Assembly (NCBI GenBank): GCA_018136815.1 | Contig: CM030942.1 | Location: forward strand, 3,662,574 to 3,726,573 | DNA: 64,000 nucleotides | Source of the DNA: Isochrysis galbana | Lineage: Eukaryota; Haptophyta; Isochrysidales; Isochrysidaceae | Reading direction: 5' to 3' | In this document: piece after piece, positions 38,676 through 49,700 of the stretch | Layout: each line of letters opens with the position of its first letter | Position numbering within the stretch: position 1 is the stretch's first letter | The notes under the pieces: generated by a model | What the model was told of the DNA's origin: nothing | Databases searched by the model: none | The model's input: only the letters and a program-made list of their open reading frames with translations | Position numbers and translations under genes: made by a program

Positions 38676-39791
38676 CTAGACCATCTCCAACCCCGGAGTG
38701 TTGTTGTTGTCTAATGCGTTGCTCGTGGGATTCCCCGGCAACGAATTGTTGTACTTTGCCCTCCGGGCCTTAAGCCCAGCCGAACTCTTATCATGATGTA
38801 CAGACAACTTCTCATGTGCATAAGCCTGGGGGCTCTTCGTCGGTGATCCCCTCTGCATTCGCTCCATTTGGAGACTTCTATTTGGCAAAAATGGGTATGG
38901 CTTCAAGACGAAGTGCCCTGCTTGGCGCCCAGACGCCCATCGAACATCCGAAAGGGTGAGATCGACAGGCGCAAGAATGGGAAGTGAGCGAAGAATGTGC
39001 ACGGCCCCCCTTGAACTTATAACCTCCCCGACTGCCGGCATGATCCCATAATGGCGCAGCCGAGGATCCTTCAAATGAGGCTCATTGCTGCGCCAACGAA
39101 CGGGATCGAGTAGTGCACCCCGCCCGCTGGTGTAGGCGCCGCCGAAAATGATGGTAAAGTTGTCCAGCCCAGGCACCTTAACGGATCCGTTCAACGAAGC
39201 CTCGAGCCGGGGAAGGATGCTGAAGTCGATCTGGACATCATCTTCGACCACAAGCACCCTTTCATACGACCGGACGAGCATATCGTACAAGGCCACATGC
39301 AGCTTGAGCGTGGCCGAGATCTCGGACATGCTCATCGCAAGGCTGTCCGCTATGCAAAAAAAAACAGAGCGCGGCCGCAAGCGCATCGCCGCGAGGGAAG
39401 CGTTGGTGAAGTGCTCCGCTTGCTCACAGTTGTACGCCCTTTCCGCTACGCTCTGGTTGTGGTAGATACACTGTTTCATTTGGTCTGCGATGTCCTGCGC
39501 GTCATATCCGACGACCAGGCCAACGGGGACGCCCAGGCGCAGCATCTGAGAGCGTTGAACGGCGAGGCGATGAGTATTGCCTCGGTAGTGTAGCACGTAA
39601 GCGCAGTCAACGCTGAGCTGCGGTGGCACACCAGGCTCGGGCGGCAGGCGCTCGATGCCGAGCTGGGCGCCGGCGGCAAGCATCGCGTGCGCACAGAGTG
39701 GAATGCCAGCCAGTTCCACGCCAGCGTCGGAGCTGGCCAGGGCGCCGAGCAAGCTCCCCAAAGCCAAAGCCATCCTCCGCTTGTTTCCCAT
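38676..39791 (-). CDS. GT25-like glycosyltransferase, secretory
   Basis: A 371-residue single-exon frame. The N-terminus has a weak hydrophobic stretch (MALALGSLLGALA). The core MSEISATLKLHVALYDMLV and RVLVVEDDVQIDF fits the family-25 (LPS/collagen-type) glycosyltransferases, which have a conserved 'S..E.A/S..L.H' and a 'VLEDD' metal-binding motif. YAHEKLSVHHDKSS is near the C-terminus. It probably adds a hexose to a glycan or protein in the ER/Golgi; donor and acceptor are unknown. The start is the first ATG of the frame; no intron is required. The last codons (NNTPGLEMV) run to a TAG that lies 8 bases from the carrier fragment on the same strand. Confidence 0.65.
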   Translation of the reverse strand: MGNKRRMALALGSLLGALASSDAGVELAGIPLCAHAMLAAGAQLGIERLPPEPGVPPQLSVDCAYVLHYRGNTHRLAVQRSQMLRLGVPVGLVVGYDAQDIADQMKQCIYHNQSVAERAYNCEQAEHFTNASLAAMRLRPRSVFFCIADSLAMSMSEISATLKLHVALYDMLVRSYERVLVVEDDVQIDFSILPRLEASLNGSVKVPGLDNFTIIFGGAYTSGRGALLDPVRWRSNEPHLKDPRLRHYGIMPAVGEVISSRGAVHILRSLPILAPVDLTLSDVRWASGRQAGHFVLKPYPFLPNRSLQMERMQRGSPTKSPQAYAHEKLSVHHDKSSAGLKARRAKYNNSLPGNPTSNALDNNNTPGLEMV

Positions 39792-40824
39792 TATATCTTG
39801 CTTGGACCAGGACCGCCATTCAGTGGGGGGAGTTTTGTTCTTTCATTCTCTCGTCCGCCCCCCCCCCCCCCTCCCCATGCTGCCAGCCACTCTCTGCACG
39901 GCCGCCACTCGCACTTGCGCTCGAGCCCGACACGCTGCTGCCGCCACCAGCACCAGCACCCATGGTGTGGCTCATCGCCAGCGTCCGAGGCGGAGAAGAT
40001 GCATCAGAGACCATGATCTAATCCGCTCTCGTCGCGCTCTGGCATTGGGGAGTGCTCACGTGCCATTCCTACCGGAGCCGAAGTCGGGCAGCCGGTAGTT
40101 CGCAGGGGGGGGGGAGCGGCGACCGAAAATGTTCACGAGTTGATTTTTCCCGCAGGAGGTCTCGCGAGGACCCCCGGTCCTGTAGTGGGGGGTAAACCCG
40201 ACGAGGTGGCCCGAGTGGTCTTCGTTGCTTCACCTTGTGCGTTAAAATTGTAGGCAGTTGTAGGAGGAGCAACGTTAGAAGCACGGAATCCAACACGATT
40301 CACACGCAACATTTCGTCGGGTGTTAGTATGCGCTAACTTCTCACTTCACAAGTGACAACATGCCATAGGCGTCCATTACAATGGCGGCGATTCAAGACG
40401 ATTGACAGGTGTGAGCAACAATCGTTGCGTGAGGTCCGCAGCATGTGGTATGACAAGCAGGTGCGATGGTTTTGTGGACGGAAGGTTGCAAGCCAATACG
40501 CCCGTACCAGCAACAGTATTATAGGCAATAGGCGGAAGTACAAGGGATACAAGCGGCATACGACGTGGTGTGCGGTCTAAGATGTTGATGGCGAGAGCGC
40601 CCTTCCAGCTTGACACCGTTTCGCCTCGACGAGTGGCAAGGTATGCACGGCCGTCCCGAGCCTTGCGCCTTGCGCTGTTCTGGTGCACACCATGCGGGCA
40701 GCCTCTCTCTATGGCTGTGATCGTTAGCCCATCGCACACGGCGGAAGCTGCCTTGCGCTCAGCGAGCACATGAAAGTTGGCAACTGGACGCTCCTCCGTC
40801 TGATGGCACTCGGCTTGCAAGACA

Positions 40825-41952
40825 AATTTTTATGGGTCGCGGCGCGGCAAAGGAACGGAACTAGCGCTAACTCAAGACAGGACTCCCTGCCGCGGCAAGC
40901 GCAAGCACCCTTCCCCCTTATGCCACCCAGCTCTTCACTAGCTACCTGCGCTAGCTGTAGCGCCCCTCCCTCCACACTCAAACAGCCCCCCACGCCAGGA
41001 TCCTGTTCTGGTCTCGCAGGCAAGGGGGCCTAATGGGAGGGAGAGGAGCAACTCCTCAGAGAGGAGCTGTGGGGAAGGAGATGTCTGAGTGGGGGCGCTA
41101 TACCCTTGCGCTAGGCATGGGCAGCGACGCCGCCTCAAGACATGTCCTCCCTCTTGTCTTGAGTCGAAATTATTGGTGCTTGAAAAAGAGGGCGAGGGGG
41201 GTTGTGCTTCTTGGGTTGTTGGTAGTTGGAAGAGGGAGTGGGATAGGGAGTCAGGTATTGGAAGAGGGCCCAAAGGGCACTGAGTTGTAGGTGCTTGTGG
41301 CCCACAAGAGTGGGGTGAAAACGATAAGTGCAAGTGTATCAACATGGGTCTTGAGTTTGAGTTGAAAATTTTGGTGCTTGAAACAGAGGGTGAGGGGGTT
41401 CGTGCTGTTTGGGTTGGTTGTGGTGTGAAGGGGGAGTGGGAGAGGGAGTCTAGTGTTGAAAGAGGGCCCAAGGCAGGGCACTGAGCTGTAGGTACTTGTG
41501 GCCCACAGGAGTGGGGTGAAGAAAACAAGTGTGTCAACAAGTTGGGAAACAGAGGCATGGGGTGCTCTCCAGGGAAGATTGATGGTTGTGAAGTGCCCTC
41601 CCATGATGGGTGCACTGATGGTAGAGGTTTCCACCATGGGAAGGGCAGCTGAGCTGCCCTCCCACATGAGGTGCTCTTGGGGTGGGAGGGTTTCCCACTG
41701 TTGGAGGGGGTCTCAAAGACCCCCTGCATGCTACGCAGAGCCATGGTGGCAACCTGTTCGGTGCCAGTGCTCGCCACCCCGCGCGCTTGCGCGGGTGTGG
41801 TTTGGATGGGCTGGATGGGCTTTGAGAGGGCTTTGTGACGAGCCGCCTCGGGCGGCATGGGGCGTCCCAGGTGGGGCGCGGTGGCGAGGGTCGCCTGGGG
41901 CTCGGGAGCGGTCGCGGCACGCTCCATAGGTCAAACTATAACAATAGTTTTC
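40825..41952 (-). mobile_element. 1.13-kb insertion element, copy B
   Basis: 1128 bp flanked by perfect 18-bp direct repeats CACTCGGCTTGCAAGACA at 40807-40824 and 41953-41970. On the element strand it starts GAAAACTATTGTTATAG and ends CGACCCATAAAAATT, about 17 bases shorter at the 3' end than copies A and C. It carries the same ORF and the same hairpins, such as GGGAGGGCAGC/GCTGCCCTCCC (with a few changes). Confidence 0.85.
40938..41927 (-). CDS. Pro/Ser-rich ORF of element copy B
   Basis: 329 codons, same frame as in copy A, starting MERAATAPEPQATLATAP. Compared with copy A it has small in-frame changes, for example two extra residues giving FNSNSRPM and two giving IHLHLSF. It ends about a dozen residues early because of a 4-base deletion that creates a TAG. 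The internal tandem duplication is kept. Confidence 0.6.
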   Translation of the reverse strand: MERAATAPEPQATLATAPHLGRPMPPEAARHKALSKPIQPIQTTPAQARGVASTGTEQVATMALRSMQGVFETPSNSGKPSHPKSTSCGRAAQLPFPWWKPLPSVHPSWEGTSQPSIFPGEHPMPLFPNLLTHLFSSPHSCGPQVPTAQCPALGPLSTLDSLSHSPFTPQPTQTARTPSPSVSSTKIFNSNSRPMLIHLHLSFSPHSCGPQAPTTQCPLGPLPIPDSLSHSLFQLPTTQEAQPPSPSFSSTNNFDSRQEGGHVLRRRRCPCLAQGYSAPTQTSPSPQLLSEELLLSLPLGPLACETRTGSWRGGLFECGGRGATASAGS

Positions 41953-42070
41953 CACTCGGCTTGCAAGACACTATGGTCACTGCACTCGGCCCGAAACACG
42001 CCGCCAGCGGCGGTCTCCACATAGACAACGCGGCGCTCATACCTTCGAGTCTTCATCCACATCTAATCTA

Positions 42071-42960
42071 TCGCCAAAGCCCTCGTCTGTGTAATCTCTG
42101 CGCAAGACCACCACCTCGGCGGCATCGGCGGTACCGGCACCGAAGCTCGCAGCGGCGCTTGCTGGTAGAGGGAGCCACCGAGCAGGCAGACGACCAGCGA
42201 GGCGATGCCGTATGGCGAGGCGTGCTTGTCCCAGATGAGGACATTTGCCGCCGGGGCTCGCGCTGCGTGCTCCCGGCGATAGGGTCGAAGTTGGGCGCTC
42301 ACGGTGCGTCTTGAGGGCGTGACGTCGTCATCACCGGGGCCCGCAAAGGGCTGATTTCGACGCGGTGTGCGGCGGGGGCGGCGGGCGCGATTAGTGTGTC
42401 TGTGAGGGCGGCATGCCGCGATATGGTGCGTGATGCGGCATCTACTCGGTGAGCGGGCACAAGAACGGCCTCGTGGCACCGCCGGTCGCGGGTCGACGTA
42501 GGGCTCTCTATCCCTTGGCGATTTTAGTGTTGGCGTTGAGCGTCTTTAGTTTTTGTGATAATTACGTACACGTTCAAGACCATGAAATCATAGAAGTATC
42601 GTATGTATTGCGGTGCATACAGATTCAGGCTGTATCGACCATGTTTGCTGGTGATGACCATGGCTTCGTAATGCGCTGCGAGAGGCGCGCCTGAAGGCCA
42701 TCGATAAAATTATACCGGAGGGGGCCCGTCATATATTTCTCCGCGGCCGTCAGAGGCCTGAAATTGAGTATTTTTCGAAAATTTTGCCGGAGGACCCCGG
42801 ATTTTTTTGCTGATCTCTCATACCAGAACCTATAGGGAGCTTATTTAGTATTTAGGTCCTCGTTTGCCCATTGCCGATGGTGCCCTTCGCACCCCCCTAG
42901 TGAGTGACCGGGCTGTTTCTAGACCTCACCGGCTGTTTTTTCGTTTTTCACATCTAGGCT
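42071..42960. other. Intergenic, no supported gene
   Basis: Open frames here are short and unrecognised. A T-rich stretch lies at 42765-42800. Confidence 0.4.
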
Positions 42961-42981
42961 CATGATACGTAATACGTAATA

Positions 42982-44122
42982 AATTTAAATTTTTAACAAA
43001 TTTTTATGGGTCGCGGCGCGGCAAAGGAACGGGACTAGCGCGCACACAAGACAGGACTCCCTGCCGCGGCGAGCGCAAGCACCCTTCCCCCTTATGCCAC
43101 CCAGCACTTCACTAGCTTACTACCTGCGCTAGCCGGAGCACCCCTCCCTCCACACTCAAACAACCCCCCACGCCAGGATCCTGTTCTGGTCTCGCAGGCA
43201 AGGGGGCCTAATGGGAGGGTGAGGAGCAACTCCTCAAAGAGGAGCTTTGGGGAAGGAGATGTTTGAGTGGGGGCGCTATACCCTTGCGCTAGGCATGGGC
43301 AGCGACGCCGCCTCAAAACATGTCCTCCCTCTGGTCTTGAGTCGAAATTTTTGGTGTTTGAATCCGAGGGCGAGGGGGTTTGTGCTTCTTGGGTTGGTTG
43401 TAGTGGGATGAGGGAGTGGGAGATGGAGTGAAGTGTTGAAAGAGGGCCCAAGGCAGGGCACTGAGTTGTAGGTACTTGTGGCCCACAAGCGTGGGGTGAA
43501 AACGAAAAGTGTATCAACATGTGTCTTGAATTGAAATTTTTGGTGCTTTGAACAGAGGGCGGGGGGGTTCGTGCCGTTTGGGTTGGTTGAAGTGTGAAGG
43601 GGGAGTGGGAGAGGGAGTCTTGTGTTGAGAGAGGGCCCAAGGCAGGGCACTGAGTGATTGGTACTAGTGGCCCACAAGAGTGGGGTGAAGACGAGAAGTG
43701 AGTCAACAAGTTGGAAAACAGAGGCATGGGGTGCTCTCCGTATGGGGTTGATGGTTGTGAAGTGCCCTCCCATGTTGGGTGCACTGATGGTAGAGGTTTC
43801 CACCATGGGGAGGGCAGCTGAGCTGCCCTCCCACATGAGGTGCTCTTGGGGTGGGAGGGTTTCCCACTGTTGGAGGGGGTCTCCAAGACCCCCTGCATGA
43901 TGCGCAGAGCCATGGTGGCAACCTGTTCGGTGCCAGTGCTCGCCACCCCGCGCGCTTGCGCGGGTGTGGTTTGGATGGGTTGGATGGGCTCTGAGAGGGC
44001 TTTCTGACGAGCCGCCTCGGGCGGCGTGGGGCGTCCCAGGTGGGGCGCGGTGGCGAGGGTCGCCTGGGGCTCGGGAGCGGTCGCGGCACGCTCCATAGTT
44101 CAAACTATAACAATAGTTTTTC
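42982..44122 (-). mobile_element. 1.13-kb insertion element, copy C
   Basis: 1141 bp flanked by 18-bp direct repeats GATACGTAATACGTAATA at 42964-42981 and 44123-44140. The site is itself a TACGTAA-type repeat, so the exact edge could slip by a few bases. The element strand starts GAAAAACTATTGTTATAG and ends CCCATAAAAATTTGTTAAAA plus an A/T tail. It is the least changed of the three relative to copy A in ORF length. Confidence 0.82.
43092..44096 (-). CDS. Pro/Ser-rich ORF of element copy C
   Basis: 334 codons, same frame as copies A and B. It differs from A mostly by substitutions plus in-frame length changes (CPALGPLS here, CPLGLLP in A). Both tandem units of about 63 residues and the LRRRRC stretch are present, and it ends like copy A (…WVA). 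Confidence 0.6.
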   Translation of the reverse strand: MERAATAPEPQATLATAPHLGRPTPPEAARQKALSEPIQPIQTTPAQARGVASTGTEQVATMALRIMQGVLETPSNSGKPSHPKSTSCGRAAQLPSPWWKPLPSVHPTWEGTSQPSTPYGEHPMPLFSNLLTHFSSSPHSCGPLVPITQCPALGPLSTQDSLSHSPFTLQPTQTARTPPPSVQSTKNFNSRHMLIHFSFSPHACGPQVPTTQCPALGPLSTLHSISHSLIPLQPTQEAQTPSPSDSNTKNFDSRPEGGHVLRRRRCPCLAQGYSAPTQTSPSPKLLFEELLLTLPLGPLACETRTGSWRGGLFECGGRGAPASAGSKLVKCWVA

Positions 44123-44140
44123 GATACGTAATACGTAATA

Positions 44141-45910
44141 CGTGATACGTGACCGGGCTACTTTATCCGAGGCAGCATAATTCCGGATTTCGGGCGTGCG
44201 GGTGCGGGCAGCGGGCACGTTCTCTGTGGCTTGTCGTATTAGTACCTACTACTTATTAGTATTAGTACCAGGTCAGTGGCAGTAGCGGTATGTACTAACG
44301 TACTAACCCCTTTTTGGTGCTAGTTTAATGTTGTTTTTCCGATTACCTATCGTCGGTGAGATGACGCCGACGTCAAGAATACAAGTAGGTGGTACAAAAA
44401 ATAGTCGAACGCGAACGCAACTCAAACTTTTTGACCGTTTGAACATAGTCAACTACCTACTACTCCCTTGACCCCCAAAATGATCACTGTGAAAAACACT
44501 GACATTTTTCCTCGCGCCGCGTACACGCGGCGCTCAACACCTCTCGCGGCTGTGCCGCGAACACACCCCACTCAAGGCGCGCGACAATGAACACCCGTCA
44601 ACTACATGCTCACCCCCCCTAAAAGAGTGAACGCGCGTATTATTTTTACCACCTACTTGTAGAATCCGCTTGCTTTCCCCCGCTCGTCGCCGCCCGCCCG
44701 CCATTTCCTTCACTCTCTTCCCCCCTTCTCTCCCCCTCTCCCCCCTCCCCCGCCCCCCCCTCCCCCTCCTGGCCCCCACCCACTATCTGCTCACTAGAAC
44801 TAGATAGGTTTCAATGTCTAAAGACTCACTGCTCACCAGAGGGTCCTTCCCCCCTCGACTTCTTTTTTCCTCTCGCTCTCGCTCTCTCTAGCTCTCTCTC
44901 TTCTTGTCTCCCTCTCCCCCCGCGTCGCGCCGCCCTCTCTCCCCCCCTGCTCTTCTCTCTTCCTCTTCTCTTCTGTTCTCTCTCTCGTCCTCCTCCTACT
45001 CCTCCTCTCCCGTCCCTCTCCTTCCTGCTACTCTCACACAACAAAGAACAACGTGCCCTGGGCTTCTTTCTCTCTCTGTGCTCCGTATCTCGTCGTCAAC
45101 TACTCACGAGTACAACTCTCCTCCACATCTCCGTTCCAGCCTCTCTTCTCTCTCGGACACAAGCACCACATTAAACTCCTTTCCATCTTTCTCCATCGTT
45201 TTGGGAGAGCTTTTGATCCGCGCGGTCTTCTTCGCGCGCTCCTTCTGAGCGCGAGCCCCCCCCCGCCCCCCCCCCCCCTCTCTCTCTCTCATGTGGTCCG
45301 TAGATTTTCATCTTGAGACCGGATGTTCCCGTGGAGTAGGAATATCTCGATCTTCATCTCGTCATCCCTCTCTTCTCCCCTCCTCCCTCCTCCGACTCTT
45401 TTCTCAACAACCCTCTTTCCGTCCCCTGCTGCCTGATCTCAAACTCTCCGTACTTGGTACTCCTACCTCTAATTCGCTTGTGTCCTCTCCAGTTTCTCAC
45501 CTCCCACGCTCCGTCTCTCTCTCTCTCTCCCTCCCTCCCTCCCTCCCTCCCTCCCTCCCCCCCCCCCCTTCTCTTCTCTCTTCCTCTTCTCTTCTCTTCT
45601 CTTCCGCCTCCTCCTCCTCCTCTCCCGTCCCTCTCCTTCCTGCTACGGTACTTAGTACTCCCTCTCCCCCCCCTTTTCCTTCTCTCTTCTGGAAAACCAT
45701 CCATTTCCTTCCCCGTACACCCCCCGATTTCTTCACGTTCCAACTCCTGATTTTATTCGTATTTCCGAAGCGCACTTTCTGTCCTCTCGCATCGCTGCCC
45801 TCGCCTCTCCCCTCCCCGCCCCCCCTCTCCCCTCCCCTCCCCTCCCCTCCCCTCCCCTCCCCGCCCCGCCCCGCCCTGCCCTCGCCTGCCTCCTCTCCCT
45901 CCCTTTCAAG
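44141..45910. repeat. A/T-rich stretch, then very long CT-rich tract upstream of a gene
   Basis: 44141-44660 has no supported gene. From about 44690 to 45905 the plus strand is mostly C and T, with CCTCCCTC, CTCTCT and long C runs. TTCTCTTCTCTTCTCTTC-type and CCCCTCCCCT-type microsatellites are included. It ends right before the ATG at 45911. Confidence 0.65.
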
Positions 45911-46778
45911 ATGGACGACGAGGTTCTCGACGAATTGCTGCGCAGGGCTGGCGCGGAGGAGCGGCGGTACATGAGGGAGGAGGCGGTGCGCTTGGGCGAA
46001 GGAGGGGGCGAAGAGAGAGGGGGGAGGGGGGGTTGAGGGAGGGGGGTAAGAGGGGGGGGGGCGAAGGGGAAGGGGGGAGGGGGGGGGAGGGGGGGAGGGG
46101 GAGAGAGGGGGAGAGAAGGGGAGAGCGGGAGAGGGGGGGGAGTTGGGGAGTTGTTGATTCGTAGATAAGGAGAGACGAGAGGGGAGGCGATGCGAGGAAG
46201 GCAGGGAGGGAGAGAGAGGGAGGAAATGGGGCGGTTCTGAGTGGAGAATCATCGAGAAAGAGGGTGTTGCGGGCAGAAGCGGCCGCGAGCGCGTGCGTTT
46301 CTGGTGGAGTGGAGCTGGGCGGCGGATGGTGTGGCGGGTGGTGTGGGGCATGGCGTGGGAGACAGTGGGGTAGCATGAGGGAGGTGATAAGCAGAGAGAA
46401 TAGAGAAAGCGGCAGCTTGGAGAATGAAGCGGAGGAGCACTTTGGGGTGGGAGGACCCAGGCCAGGGCTCGGGCTCTAGACATGCTCTTTGGGAAGAGGC
46501 CGGAGTGCTCGCCCCCGCCTCGGGTTGTAGGCACTCGCGTCTGGCGGAAGACAGACGTCACAACTCTCGCCCTCTTTTCCTGCGTAGATCATGCGCGACG
46601 GCGAGCCGCACGAATTCATGTACCNNNNNNNNNNNNNNNNNNNNNNNNNNNNNNNNNNNNNNNNNNNNNNNNNNNNNNNNNNNNNNNNNNNNNNNNNNNN
46701 NNNNNNNNNNNNNNNNNNNNNNNNGAGCACTTTTTTGCCGTCTTTGAAAGCGTGGGGGTGCCTGGCTCGCAAAGCTAG
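45911..46778 (+). CDS. Small unknown protein, interrupted by the assembly gap
   Basis: Exon 1 (45911-45985) reads MDDEVLDELLRRAGAEERRY then MREEA. Donor GCG|GTGCGC and acceptor TGCGTAG|ATC lead to exon 2 at 46588 (IMRDGEPHEFMY), which enters the gap at 46625. After the gap, [17 protein letters not shown] ends at 46778; linking it to the same gene is likely but not proven because the gap size is unknown. The intron is extremely G-rich. I do not recognise the family. The stop TAG overlaps the stop of the convergent pyrophosphorylase gene in a shared CTAG. Confidence 0.5.
46625..46724. other. Assembly gap of 100 N
   Basis: Exactly 100 N inside the small gene 45911-46778. Confidence 0.98.
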
Positions 46779-49700
46779 AGCCGAGAGAGATTGCCCTCGC
46801 CGCTCAGCTCATATGTGCCGGGATGCGTGAGCTCTATCTCGACGCCGCTAGTCTTGTGCAACCGAAAGCCACGGATCGACAGGGCCTCGTCTATATCCTT
46901 TGACCGCGGCTCGAGGGGTTGCCAGCTCCAACCATGATTGACGATGCTGGCATTGCGCACGATCACCTATCGAGTGAGCCAACCGCAGCGGATTAGGCCG
47001 TCACGTGTAGGGCTAACAAAAAGCCACTCCCGCTGCTTTCAATAGCGGCTGAGGCGCTCCATGTGGGTAGGAGGTGGGCCGTCGCCGAATTGTTCAGAGC
47101 GACCACATCCAAGCACTTCGCTGAACATGGATGGGTAATAGGCAAGCCGCGCACCTTAATTCCCGGAGCGGCGCGGATTGAGAGGGCGCCATCAAGGCTC
47201 AGAGACTCGAGAGTGATGTCGCCGTCCAACAATAAGTGCGAGCGCTGTGAAATGGATACTGAGCTCGACACCTGAATGGCCGCACAGCGTAGCAAGACGT
47301 ACTAGTGAGGTGGACGGGCGATCGAGGCGCTGCGTCATACACTTGGAGCGATGGCTGGGCGTATGTGCGTTGTAGACGACACGAGCGGGACACCAACGCG
47401 TCTAGAGCCGATCGCTCACCCTGCGCATTAACTCGTCGACAGTGAGCGCAAAGCGCGGAGAAAGAGAGATCGCGGGCATAAGGCGAAGCTTCAGGCCAAG
47501 GAAATCGAGCGGTGGCGCATCATCCACCTGCGTGCGCACCATGCAGCCCAAGCGTGAGATGAATTTTGCAAAGGGTGGCAATTGTCACGTGCCCACGTGC
47601 AAGAGGCCAAAATATCCCAGCTGCGCAATAGACGCGTCGGCGGGCGGCCGGTTGTGCCGCCTGCAGAGCGCATAGCGGTATACATCCAGTGCTGTGTTTG
47701 GACAACCAGGAGAGTAGAGCAAGTCGAGCCGTCACCTGCGCGCCCGCCAACCTAAAGAGCCGCGCGTTGGCCTCATACACAGCAGCCTCGCCCGCGCCGG
47801 GTGATGCGGCGTACGTGCCCTTGGCCGCGAACTTGAGCGCATCGGCGATATTGTTCTTGACGGGTGAGAAAGAGAACCTGTGACGATCCGGGCAAGTCTT
47901 AGGGCAAAGCGGGCGCGGAGGCGGGAGCAGCAAGGCCGCGGGCGGCGCTAATGGATGAGGTGGCACAAGCGCGGCGGGTTAGGCCAGCACGTCGTGCGCG
48001 GCGGATAAGGGTAGAACAGTGCGCACGAACCAACGATCAAAGTCGGTGAAGCCGACGCTAGCGTCGTCAGGCAGTAGCTTGGGCAGGTCCTGCATCATGC
48101 ACTCAAGCCGCGTGGGCTTCTTGAAGCGTGATTTGGTCTCGTCGGTGTACTTCGGGTTGACGAATTCGGGCATTGAGCCGCCGCTGGCCTCGAGCGCGGC
48201 GCTGTAAGGCTCGAGTTCGAGCACGAGCGTGTTTACGTTGCCGGGGTAAGGTGAGAAGCCGCTCTCGTCGGCTGTATCCCCGCCAGAACCTGCGTGGGGC
48301 GGGGCAGGGGCGGTCTGACTGAAATGCTCAGCGGCGGATGGCGACGATTGGCGTGCTAGTGCGCTCACGGCGTTAGCCCAGCCGTCCGCCGCCTTACTTG
48401 TTGACCTCAGCAAGGCGTCAAGCTGGTTGTATTCGACGTTGATCACGATGGCCTCCCCCGACGGCTTGACCAGGCGGCATATCGCCCCGGCGGCCTCACC
48501 GGGCGAGCGGGGTACGGTGAGCGAGTTCATCACGAGTCCTTCAGGCACGAGGCATGTGCCGGTGAGCAAGAGACATGCGCCCGTAAGCGAGTAAGATGGG
48601 TGTGATCGGGGTGGAGGGCGCGGGGTGAAGCGCGTAGCCGCGTGGCCGCCTTGCGTTGCTCCGGGCCTCCCTTCGGCCTCACACACCACGCCGCGCGGAG
48701 ACGCCGAGCGCCGCCGGAATGGCCTTAAAGGCGAGGACGTTGGTATCTTGGAAAAAGACGAGATGGCGGATGCCCTGTTCCTTGAACTTGGGGAGAAGGC
48801 CCGACTGGAAGAGGAGCGTGTGCACCTGAGGTGAGCGCGGCCGCATGAATGAAGTAACGTCGATCATTTCATATCGGAATGCCGTGTGGTATGCGGGGGA
48901 GCTGTGATCGCGAGGGCTTGTGGCTGGAGTGCCACTTAGTGCCCCCGCTAGCGGCACGAAGCCAACGATCGCCGCGGTTGCCTACACAAGCCGAAGGGCA
49001 CGCACGCACATCGCCGTGGCCATGCGGCTTCGTCTGCAGGCGAAAGGGGTCATCAGGCGCCGTGACAAAAGCGGCATCGTTACTTTGCAACGCCGGCACG
49101 TTGGCTTGTTTGATAAAGTGCACCTGGGATTGCTTGAGCCCAAAGTAGCTATGCTCCTCGAGGAGGCGCAACGTTCGCTCATGCGTGTCGTCCGACGTCA
49201 TGATGACGAGTGGCGGCCCATGCACGGCTGCAACGTTGGCTGCGCTCGTGCGCCGTGTGATCTCGGCGATAGCAGTCGCGTAGCTCTCGAGGAACGAGGC
49301 CCCGCTCAAACTCTCAGCGGGCAGCTCCACCTTGATGCCATGGAAGCCGAGGCGCTCACCAAGGCCGCCAGCGACGAGGACAAAGGCAGTTGAGCCGAGC
49401 ATCTGTACACCGCGCTGCTCGTCTTCACGGAAAGGATGCGCGCCGATCTGCACGCGCTCTCCACTCGGCATGTCGACCGAGAAGCCCTCAAAGGGGTTCC
49501 TATCCGCTGCGGCATCCGCGAGCAATTGTCGCGCGTGGGCGACGTAGGCGGAAAGCCCACGTCGGCCATCCTTATCAGCTGGGTACCGCGCGTCCACATC
49601 GGCAAGTTGCGCGAGCAGCCGTCTCTTGTCTTCAAGACGAGCGCTCTCCCATCGCTCAGTCGCGAATAGGTGGCCCTGCCCAAGTTCAGGACTGCGCAGC

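Larger units (their letters stand above)
40377..42062 (-). pseudogene. Unknown ORF split by element copy B
   Basis: On the minus strand a frame begins at 42062/42056 (MKTRRYERRVVYVETAAGGV) and runs to 41971. The 1128-bp element with one copy of the 18-bp duplication follows. The same frame then resumes at 40820 (ECHQTEERPVANFHVLAER) and stays open to 40377. Removing the insertion and one duplication leaves one frame of about 175 codons. I recognise no domain. The continuous frame across the insertion point suggests a real ORF, or last exon, was interrupted, although a chance open frame cannot be ruled out. Confidence 0.4.

Noticed and set aside
42982-44122. Reading elements A-C as DNA transposons
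   Set aside because: No terminal inverted repeats, no transposase, target duplications too long (18-19 bp) for most cut-and-paste families, and 3' ends of unequal length.
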